A DNA stretch of 64,000 bases from Apostichopus japonicus (taxonomy: Eukaryota; Echinodermata; Holothuroidea; Aspidochirotida; Stichopodidae). A program made the position numbers and the translations under genes. The notes beneath the pieces are model-generated. The model searched no databases. It was not told the origin of the DNA and saw only the letters and a list, made by a program, of their open reading frames with translations. The stretch is taken from assembly GCF_037975245.1 (NCBI RefSeq), contig NC_092580.1, positions 4,498,501 to 4,562,500 of the forward strand. Reading direction: 5' to 3'. This document shows, piece after piece, positions 54,977 through 64,000 of this stretch. Each line of letters opens with the position of its first letter. The first letter of the stretch is position 1.

Positions 54977-55639
54977 CTTACACCATTTCTGTTTATCTCT
55001 GTCTATTGTGTGACTCTTCATATGGTGCCTCACACATGTTGTACAGTCTATAAATACAGTACTGAACTTAAAACAAGTGAGTGCCCAATGATTGACATAT
55101 TCCCTAGTGTGATAAGCAGTCATTCCATCAGCATGGCTGGCATCTACTGAATGTCTAAATTGTTCTTGGGTCCACAGAATGTGTTTTAAGCACAGTCACT
55201 CAGTTTTGTGCTACTTACCCCCTCTTGTGGAAACTTGACACAAGTTGACCTTCTTCCAAATGAAAATTTGATCTCTCCCACCATCCAGTAAGCATAAGCA
55301 CTTAGCTCTGGCCCTAAAATGAAGGAGAAAAAGTGTATTGTAACTTTGGCACTGCTTTGCAAAGGTATTTTGTTACAAAAACTACTCAGGAGAGCTGTGT
55401 ACTAGCTGTGACCAGATCTAGAATGAGGGCGCTTTTCAAACAATGTTCCAAAATAGTTGTAGTCGATCATATTGACTAGTTTCTCAGTGTAAGTCTTGTC
55501 TTGTATCATTTTCTATGTGCAGCTATTCAACTGCTTAGACTTCCAATAAATGCTTACAAACAAAACTAGTGAATTGGTCACTGGAAAATTGTTAGGAAAA
55601 AAAATGATTATTATTTAGAAGAATGGGTAGAAGGAAAGA

Positions 55640-57560
55640 CATGCTTGGAAGGCATGCACAACCTTTAATCCAGGTAACAGGTTTGGCTTTACAGCTCGTA
55701 CAGCTGATGACAATTGCTCTGTTGATATACCTAGCCCTTCTGATACAGATGTGGCAACTAATTCCTCTTGCAAACCTGCTCATACAAGGCCCAGCAAGGA
55801 AGAGTATAGAGAGTAGTTAACTCAGCAGTCAAGGGATATGAGATATTTCACTGCTCAGTCACAACAAACCATGTTCTCAGGCCTAATAAGCACCATGTTG
55901 GCAAGCTTGATCAAATGGCTCACAATTGCATTGTTAGTGTTGCAGAATCTACAGGAAACAGGTTAGTAAATTTGCAAGTCTTATGAAGAGACTATCACAG
56001 TAGTATGATGGTGCACAGAGAGACAAGCAATGGCTGTGGGGGCCTCTATATACCCCTTTCTGATATGCAAGAATTTGTGGGACTTGATTTTAAGCTTGTG
56101 TTTGAATGCATTCTCTGTAGCTACATACGTGATCTCTTGGCCTCCTATCAAGTTTTAAACCAAAGTAGCAAACCTGGCAAGAATCCTTCAAAACTAAACA
56201 TTGCATTGCAGTTGGGCTTGCATCAGATGTCCATCAGTTCAAGTACAGCTCATAGATTGTTCAGCAGCATCTCTCTTCATAGTCCTGTGATCAGTACAAT
56301 ACAAAAGTCAGCCAACCTGTAATAGAAGAAATGAATGAAAATGATATGACAGCAAAGGTGTGTATAAAGGAGACACTGCAACTGCATGGCCTCTCAAAAG
56401 ACTCTCTCTAGTTGTTGCAGAATATGATAGTCAATATAATAACCCTCTGAGTAATGCAAAGAGGACGCAAAGATGACTCCATTTGTTCCTGCAAGCCAAT
56501 GCAGAGATGAAACTGTTGAGAATGTCACCATGGATAAATTTGTAATTGGTTACCATCACAGTAACAAGTTGTACTTAATTGGTGAATTTAATAGAAGAAG
56601 GGGTCACAAGGCACAATGTCCAGGCCATGAGAGCTGTTCAGCAAAGATGCCAATGTCAGACATGAACAACATGGTGGAAAGATTGTGAATCCAAATTACT
56701 TACTGGTAAGAACCCACTAAAACACAAGTGCCTCACAACTGATGCTGTTGGCAAGGCATGTAATGGGTTCAGTAGTACACTGGCTGCAGCTAAACTCATT
56801 CTGAAACAGAGAACCTGTCAGACCAAGTACACCTAAACAGGTCACTCCGCAGAGCACTGACTAAAGCAGTACTCTCCTCTGATATGTTACCTGCAAAATC
56901 TGTCTCTGAGAAGCACTTGATACAAAAGTACGCAGAGGACTTGACCTACCCTGTACAGGCAGAGGAGACTGCTTGCAGGAAAGCCCTCAAATATGACCAC
57001 TACAAAAGTTGTGAAAGCTTTATCGAAATGTTTAGACTGCCTTGCAGAGTTCTACAGTGGAAATCTTTCATATTGCTCAAAGCATTCATTTGGATGCAAG
57101 AGGGGCAGGTAGTACAAATTTCCATTCATGCCAAATGCTGCAAAGGGTTCTCTGCTTATATCCCAAACTGACAGGAAAAATTAACAAAATACTTGAGACA
57201 CCCACCTGCAGCAAACTATTATGGTCCACTCAGTTTCAGACTTCCACTCAGAAAGCATGAGGCAGTCAATAATGTTTTTTGAGGTGACCAATCCAAAACA
57301 CAGCACCACATTTTCACAAAACAGTCAGTACAGGGACCACAGTACCATACATAATCACAAATAATGAGCCGGGAGAGTCCATAGCCAGGAAGATGGAAGC
57401 TGCAGGATTAAAGGTGAGCTCAAATAGTCCATTTTTCCAGACTCTGAAACCGATGCAAAGGAAACAACAGTATGATAAATTACATAAGAGAGGCAGAGCA
57501 TACAGAAGGAGGAGTGCAAAAGTACAAGTTACATGGTAGAACTAAAAACATAAACCAATG
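55640..57560 (+). pseudogene. decayed transposase-like ORF, probably Mutator-like DNA transposon
   Basis: Coding-like fragments in shifting frames run in one direction. They include DIPSPSDTDVATNSSCKP then PSKEEYREQLTQQSRDMRYF (about 55720-55850), TPFVPASQCRDETVENVTMD with VIGYHHSNKL and GHKAQCPGHESCSAKMPMSD (56473-56688), LTTDAVGKACNGFSST (about 56735), ETACRKALKYDHYK (about 56967) and FFQTLKPMQRKQQYDKLHK (about 57435-57490). The Cys-rich CPGH block followed by a TTD segment resembles the Mutator-like transposase family scattered in invertebrates. Many stops and frameshifts show it is inactive. Family assignment is tentative; no terminal repeats were identified. Confidence 0.5.
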
Positions 57561-58597
57561 CCATCAAACTTGCAAGACCTGCTGTTGTTCACACTGCGAG
57601 ATTCTGCTGAGAGATGAGACACCTCCACACATAGGCTGTTGTGGCATATGTGGGAGATGCAAAATGTTTCGGTACTTCAAATTTGTTTTCTTTGCACACG
57701 TCTTGAAGAGCATATATGCTGGAATGTGGACCCTGCTGGCTCTTCTCTTAGCTGCCAGGGGTGGCTTTGTTACAATCGCTGTTTTGTTTGACTCTACAAC
57801 ATACAGTATGCTTGACAATCCCTATCAAAACAATCAGTGTCCATTGCTTGCACGATGAAGTAGCAAAATGCACCTGAATTAAAGCATTAGATTCACAATG
57901 GGCCATCATAATATCTGCATTCCTAGACAAATGTCCATTAACCACATGAGCTAAAATATGATCATTTAGCAACAAAGACTACGAGGGACCTATTCAGAAT
58001 ATATATAGAATATTCAAATGTTTCTTATTTCCCAAGCATTAAGTCCAAGACAAATTTGAAGTGGTGCCAACATATTAAACTATTGTCTGCCAAACTGAAG
58101 TTTCATGGTGGCTCTCAATAGCCATGTGGTCTACTGTATAACTTCAAAAGGTTTGATTTTTAAAAAAAAACTTTGTGAATGTTTGGACAATCTTTCAGAT
58201 CAAGCCAATTCAACTAAATTATTTTAAAAGACTCAATCTCTTTCAATATCAAGAAGATTTGAGGCAAAAAGTTTCTAAAATTGATTAGTTCTTAAATTCA
58301 TGTAAAATTATTCTGAGTAATTGTGAACCTTCCCAATTTCATTATATGTATTGCATATGGATATAGATTTGACATGTGGGAACAGGAAAATGGATCATTT
58401 ATGTCAGCTCCATTTTTTGGAATATCAGAATCATTATCTTCATTACTGATGGGAATTAATATGCCTACATCATTCCTCATAGCCAGTTCCCCTACTGTAT
58501 ATGATAGTTGTTATGAACCTTTTTTTCAGATGTTTCTAGAAAGGGTCAATTCTAATGTAACTCTTCTCACAACTGTTTATTCCACATCTATGGGAAA
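57561..58597. other. non-coding stretch between the transposon relic and duplication copy B
   Basis: AT-rich, no gene recognised. Open frames here are short, without splice or motif support. Confidence 0.4.
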
Positions 58598-58808
58598 TTT
58601 AGGAAAGCAGTATTTCAAGTGTTTTAAGTACAGCTTTCATAACATTATTCTCCATTTTATCTGTTGCTATTTTAAGGAAAAAAACTGCATATCCTTAGTG
58701 CTTCAATATTAACACACATGGTCATACAAAAAAAAAAGGTAGAAAAGCTTACATATATATATGTAAAATATATATATATATCTTTTATGAAGCTGCAACA
58801 TCGGTGGC

Positions 58809-61800
58809 TCAAAAAGCTTGTGATCCTGAAAGTTCGAGACCGGCAGGACTATCTGGTAGCTGGATCGAATCAATTTCCGATTCTTCTTCAACTTTAGTCC
58901 TATTTCTAATCCCTTTAGAGGAAACTTCCATCGGCTTGTCTCTTTGGATTGATGTAGCTTTCGGCGCGTCGCTACCAGAATTGGAACAAACTTTGCTGTC
59001 TTCTTCTGCCTTCAGGAGGTTATCGTCTGGTAAGCCTTTCCTGATCTGGTCCGAGTTATACCGTACTTTACTCGGAGATGAGATGGAGGCTTTCGTGTCC
59101 ATAATGAGACTAGAGAAGGGATCTGAATCGGCTACAGGGGCTTGGGATTCCAATTTATTGTCTCTGTCTGATGTTACGTCATCTTCCCAAGTCTCTTCCA
59201 AATTTAAGTCTTCTGGAGGTCTCTCGGTAAGCTGTTCCATGGTGAACATCATAGGTGGTTCTGTCAAAAAAAGAGTAAGAAAGGAAATTACTAGATAGGA
59301 ATACACAATAATAATAATAAGCAAATATTTATAGAGCGCTTTATGCAAAGGCCTCAAAGCGCTTAAAACAAGTACACAAATATGCAAGACAAATCACTGT
59401 AAATTTTGGAATAAATGTGTTTTTAAGAGACGCTTAAAACAGTCAACCGATGGTGCATTGCGAATTGAAGATGGAAGATTGTTCCAGAGATGAGGTGCAG
59501 CAGAGATGAAGGCTCTTTCTCCATAAAACTTTGTGTTTGGGGTATGGCTGGTGGAACCTGAACTATCCTATCTCTTATCCCTTGTAGAGAGGCATCTGAG
59601 TTTTGCATAGCTATTAGCCTTTCCTTATTAATTGAAACTATTTTGGTTATCCCAGCACTGACAGGTTCTAACACAACCGGTTTTTCTCCTTGTTCCATCT
59701 CATTTGTTTCTTCTATTCTATCTTTTACCTTGTCAACATGTTCTTTTGACCGTTGCTCAACATACTCTCTTAGTTCTCTTTCACCCTGTTTAAACTCTTC
59801 TACTTCATTCCGTGCTTGAGCTCTGGTTAATACACAGATGTCTCTTCTAATGGCTTCCCCACAATGAGAATCTAAATCATGACCAAGAAGAAAATCGTTC
59901 TGCAAACCTTCAATAACAGCTACTCTTACTTTGCCAGTTATCAGCTCACAGTTTAGTTCCACTTCGGCCAATGGGACTTCAACTGTCCCTCCTACACCTA
60001 ATACTGTTATCCATTTACCACTTAGATAGCATCTACCCGGGACTAAATCCGCTCTTATGGCAGATTACGTGCATGCTGAGTCTCTTAGAATCTTTATGTT
60101 TTGGCCTTCTACCCTACCATCCAGCATGCACTTTTCTAGCCTAATGGCAGCTACATCTTCTACCTGATCTGGTGCACAATTATAAACTCTTCTTGAATCT
60201 GCATCTCTGTGCCTAGTGTCCTGGCTTGGGGCCCTTTGAGGACAAGCATTACAAAGATGTTACATTTGAAGACTCGAATGAGTCGACGATAGCCAATAAT
60301 TTTAAGGGCGAACACGGATTGCTTTGGGTGATGGGAGGGGGTGGGGGGTAACACTTTCTCGGTGGGAGGGGGTCAGAGCCACAGACAGAGATGTAAGAAC
60401 ATTTAATGATTTCCCTAACTTATGTTATGTCAGAAATGTCAAATATATTTATTTTTTTCATTTGTAACCCATCTACTAGTAAAATTTCTAGTACTGATGT
60501 ATCAACTACATGAGTAGTTACAGAATATTATAATTAAATGTAAAAAAAAAGGGAATATTTTACAACATGAAGGCCAAATTAAGTATTTGAGTTGCAATAT
60601 ATTTACAAGCTATATTACAATGGAAGGACATGAAGGAAAACTTCATAAAAAAGATGACTTTAGGAACAAACCTCAGTTAATTTGTTGTGAACCGTTGAAA
60701 AATAGTGCTATCAGGCCAGGCTGGATTTTGTATGCCACTTTTAATTTTTGAGGGAACAACCCTTTAATTTGCCAAGGTTCATCAGTTTAGAGTGACAAGA
60801 CTATTTAGTCTAATACTTTAACCATTTAGCTCAGTTCCTCAGATCCAACATAAAATCACAAAAAGAGTTTTTTACCTGTATCAAAAAACATGTTTACAGT
60901 GGTAGTACAGATTTGTCAACTTTTGGACAGATGGTGTTTAATTTTCATTCAATGGGTGCAAGGGTGTTATTGTTTTAATATCAAATTATAGGACACATGC
61001 ATTGGTTGAGTTAGTTATTAGAATTTATGTAAAGCAATGGGTTAACATTAACATGAAAGCCCAAACTAGAAGAGCTGATAACATCATCAAGTTAGCATTT
61101 AAAGGTACACACCGGAGGTTTAGCAAATTTTAACGGTGAATAGCTTGAAACTGGATCAGCAGTGTATGAGTGTAAAATCTCAAATTAACCTTGTTCTGGT
61201 GGACTACGACATTATTGTGTCTAACATTCAGCCTACATTTGTCATTTAGGTAGTTACTGAAGAAGTGACGGATATGAAGGCATGCTGTGGAGGAAGGAAA
61301 CATTTCTTTTACAATTTTACTACTTCTTATTCTCATTTCGTTATCTGACAATAAAACGGATGGAGAAATTTACTACATCTCAAACCTGCCCATAATCAGA
61401 AAGCAAAGCCAGAATATTAAAGTGGAGGGTGGAGTGGAGGCAATAAGCAAGTGTTTACTATTTTGAATACATGTGCTGAAAGTTTCTCCATTTTGTTTAT
61501 CCTTATATTGATGATATTACTAGAGTTTCTGTTAATGGAAAAAAGAAATTAAAAAAAAATGCCCAATATCTTTGCACTTGTGTAGTAAGTCAGTCAATTT
61601 CATAGCAAGATTCTCTCGGGTAAATGGAGCAACAGAGTTCGGAGTGGGTTTAGTGGTACTGGATATGTGTTTTGGTGGGCTAACAGACAAAATCTGAGAG
61701 ATAGGGAATCTAGGTCCCACCCCTGGCTGCATTCAAAACAGCAAAATACTAAGTAACTGGGTGTTTATTTACAAATAAATTACAGGTCTTTTAATTGAGA

Positions 61801-63634
61801 TGGAGAACAACACACAATAACTGCAATGTCCCTAAATATTCCACCAAGACCCGCCCCCCCCTCACCCATCCTCCCCGACCAATTCTCTCCTAGTCTCTTT
61901 ATGTGTAGGGTTTCCAGAAAGATCTGACCCGACCCAACGTTAATATTGTTATACCCTTTTCAAGATTTTCCTCTAAATATATTTATATCTCTGGGATTAT
62001 AGGAAAAAATTATCACTGCACAGAACAACGCCTCATTTGTCAAAACAAAAGTGACACAATGCACATACAATTTAAGGGAACCCCCCCCCAAAAAAAAAAT
62101 AATCATACACAGTTGCATATGGCAAAACTAATGGCAGTTATAATATTGTTTCCAACACACTAGTAACTGCACAGCTACTTTCATGATGGGTAAAAAGAGC
62201 AATTTGCTTTGTGTGAAAACTTATTCAGTTCTAGGTAAAAGGGAACGAGCTTGTTATCCTTACAATATTCACCAAATGTACTTTACACTGAATCTGAGGA
62301 CGAAGGAAATAAACTTGATGTATTCTTTAACGTTCGGAAAATTCCACTCTCCTCAACTCTGTTGTTCTCCATCGCCTTCGGTAAGACTGAATATTACTAA
62401 GTGATATTTCATCACGGTTTGGGATACTTCTTTCCGGGGGTGGGGTGGGGTTGGCGGGACATAAAGTTTAACAACTGCACTCACTCAATACAAAAACTCA
62501 ATTGGTATCAATTCCATATAAGTTAGGTAACATTTTCGCTTGCCAACTACCATAAATAGAACATTTTAACCGAATTTAAACGTCCCTGGTTTTTGCTTGA
62601 CACTCCTGCTAAACGCTCTCGAGTTTATTTATCAGCGAAGTAAGTCTTTGTAGGCAAGACAGACTCATTGGTTAGTTTTGAAATTCATTCCAACTTTGTT
62701 TGCCCATGACCATATCTGTGACCCGCTTGCAAACAATAGTCCTACAACCCATTGTCTCCAGCATACTGCTACCAATAATTTTATACAATGCGAGCATCGT
62801 ATCCATCTTGTACTCTCAAAGTACCAAACCCAAATGGAAGAAACTTGAAAATGTACCTGGCTCTTCCTCCTTCTTTACGGCTTTATGAGATTGAACGACA
62901 CTTTGACCTAGCATCTTCATTTCTGCTACCAGTCTCTTCACGGAATCCTCTGATTTTACTTCGCTGTCCTTCAACGTCTAAGCAGAAAGATGGATTAATA
63001 ATCAATCATGCAAAGATGCATTAATACTCATCATTGCTTACAGATTTCTCTTTTGTTATACAACCCACAGGGGAAATGAATTCCACCCCACCAAGATGGG
63101 GAATATTTTCACTTTCATTAAATGACGTGTTAACTTTTTCCCCATAAGGTATGTTCATACCACCGTCTCTTATGATATTGTCTCGTTACAGGAGCAGACG
63201 TCACTTACTCTCTTCGTTGGGATCTGGGTAGGAGTTGAAATTTAAGCCCCAATGAAAGAGCTGGAGCTTGACGTTTAAACACCAAATGTTTCATCACCTA
63301 CAGCAGTGGGTAGTTTCACTCAGCATTCTATTTAACACGAAATGTAGTGTAAGCAATGAAACTTGAAATTTTCAACAGGTTACATGATGTTGCATGTTAG
63401 TCGCAAAGTAACCTTGCATCTAATGATATTAAACACCAACAATATTAGGACAGCCCTTGAACAAAGCAATTAAACTTACATTAAACTTATGAAACTATAC
63501 TCAAATTGACAGTTGAATGATCCATTAATTAATAGTTTTGTCATCTCACCTTCATTCTGTCATGGATTGCTTCATTAGTCATCTTAATTCCTTGCATACC
63601 TTGAAGGTAGCCATCTTTATCAATCATATCTTTC
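58809..63634 (-). CDS. unknown protein, copy B, C-terminal exons intact (5' end outside window)
   Basis: Exons on minus: 63634-63550 (KDMIDKDGYLQGMQGIKM), 62977-62857 (TLKDSEVKSEDSVKRLVAEM then MLGQSVVQSHK), 59260-58809 (TMEQLTERPPEDLNLEETWE ... IRNRTKVEEESEIDSIQL, stop at 58809). Splice phases agree (0 and 1), giving about 217 C-terminal residues. The middle exon is predicted helical and charged; the last exon is acidic, Ser/Glu/Asp-rich and probably disordered. Upstream exons, expected beyond 64 kb, should resemble those at 50568-50680 and 55219-55313. I do not recognise the family. Within the window it is the better-preserved member of the tandem pair. Confidence 0.65.
59307..59530. repeat. 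dispersed repeat with (AATA)n head and AGCGCTTT motif
   Basis: (ATA)n followed by ATTTATAGAGCGCTTTATGC, CCTCAAAGCGCTTAAAAC and ATTGTTCCAGAGATGAGGTG. This layout is a very common interspersed repeat in invertebrate genomes. It is absent from the homologous intron of copy A, so it is an insertion. Confidence 0.6.
59531..60240 (-). mobile_element. Ty3/gypsy-like LTR retroelement fragment, protease region
   Basis: Minus-strand translation shows a retropepsin-like flap and core: LVPGRCYLSGKWITVLGVGG, then VAVIEGLQNDFLLGHDLDSH, with an upstream ILRDSAC in place of the catalytic D-[ST]-G. It is followed by a charged linker ending SDASLQGIRDR, the segment that normally precedes reverse transcriptase. 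No LTRs or RT are present. It is inserted in an intron of copy B, so truncated and dead. Described as a genomic retrotransposon relic only. Confidence 0.6.
60256..62856. other. long intron of copy B gene
   Basis: The first part (to about 60770) and last part (from about 62466) align with the copy A intron. The middle has no recognisable gene, only AT-rich sequence and short poly-C or poly-A runs (for example near 61850 and 62080). Confidence 0.45.
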
Positions 63635-64000
63635 CTGTCGAGAAAAACAGAAACAAATGAAACTTGCCTAATAAACTCCCTGGTTATGGGATCTTAGCAT
63701 CTATTACGATTAAAACATAAGACAAGATGGCAATCCAATGGCATCTCATCTCTTCTATGATGGAATGGACCTTCAATGAACTTTGACCTTGACCATTAAC
63801 AACTGCATAAGTTCTAATTTAAAATAGCGTTGTGCGGTAGTCGGATTTCACACAACCGGTAGTGTTGCAACATGAATCCTGGTATAGTAACTACAACCGG
63901 TATTTTCCTCAACTTTCATCTACGGTTCAAAGGACTTAGTTACGAGACTGTCAATGTCATACATTCAATATGCATAGCCTAGGCGCGGCTATGTACATAC
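63635..64000. other. intron of copy B gene, running off the window
   Basis: Similar to the copy A intron until about 63830; unique after that. No exon is visible before the window ends. Confidence 0.45.

Larger units (their letters stand above)
47615..55313 (-). pseudogene. unknown gene, copy A, 3' end degraded
   Basis: Exons on minus with matching phases: 55313-55219 (reads PELSAYAYWMVGEIKFSFG), 50680-50568 (VAIENLGDTPQSEHKHGSS), 49239-49155 (KDMIDKDGYLQGMQGIKM). The last block begins at 48021 and is homologous to the final exon of copy B (TMEQLPERPPEDLNLEETWE). The ~120-bp exon that precedes it in copy B is missing, so splicing 49155 to 48021 is out of frame and would add only 18 residues before a stop. 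In the copy-B frame there is also a TGA at 47794-47792, where copy B has TTA, and further decay follows. The product is not recognised. The C-terminal part is acidic and Ser-rich, probably disordered, with no transmembrane segment seen. Confidence 0.55.
58598..63830 (-). repeat. segmental duplication copy B
   Basis: Counterpart of 45958-49440 (see there for shared blocks). Copy B has its own ~950-bp insertion of repeat and retroelement DNA (59307-60255). Similarity ends near 63830, where copy B continues with an unrelated TTGTGCGGTAGTCGG sequence. Confidence 0.85.

Noticed and set aside
58801-58846. tRNA-like insertion in the last exon of copy B
   Set aside because: A-box and B-box look-alikes are present, but the 46-bp difference from copy A is more simply a deletion in copy A between short GC-rich matches.

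Overview
The window is animal nuclear DNA. It is AT-rich and intron-dense, full of short non-autonomous DNA transposons, LINE fragments, tRNA-derived repeats and microsatellites, with no operon-like layout. The gene set (SEA/EGF adhesion GPCR, lysosomal arylsulfatase A, adducin) and the repeat style fit a marine invertebrate deuterostome, perhaps an echinoderm; this placement is an inference.

Layout. (1) 2.0-21.3 kb, plus strand: a complete adhesion G-protein-coupled receptor gene. I assembled 15 coding exons whose splice phases all agree, giving 2102 residues. A single 3.65 kb first exon encodes a 1218-residue Met/Ser/Pro-rich tandem-repeat stalk. It is followed by SEA-like, EGF-like, GAIN/GPS and seven-transmembrane modules. 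This is the most striking object in the window. Its EGF-to-GAIN intron carries a 1.86 kb hAT-type element with a perfect 8-bp target-site duplication (TSD). (2) 24.7-28.6 kb, minus strand, convergent with (1): a complete four-exon arylsulfatase A gene of 514 residues with the full active-site set. (3) 29.4-34.3 kb: a 1.39 kb hAT-type element and a 5'-truncated LINE. (4) 35.1-39.6 kb, plus strand: neck and tail exons of adducin, ending in a Lys-rich MARCKS-like tail. The reading frame is broken at several points and the N-terminal exons are absent, so it is probably a partial pseudogene or an error-rich stretch. (5) 42.2-44.2 kb: a cluster of direct and inverted repeats, a near-perfect 207-bp hairpin and a tandem array of tRNA-like units. 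(6) 46-64 kb, minus strand: the 3' part of an unrecognised gene is present twice. Copy B (58.8-63.6 kb) has intact exons. Copy A (47.6-55.3 kb) has lost one exon and gained a stop. Between and inside the copies lie a fold-back element, an 864-bp hAT-type element, a decayed Mutator-like transposase ORF and a Ty3/gypsy-like protease fragment.

The genes are ordinary unlinked neighbours; I see no shared pathway. Four elements here have perfect 8-bp TSDs (11534-13391, 29396-30784, 52185-52763, 54113-54976), so hAT-like mobility has shaped the window strongly.
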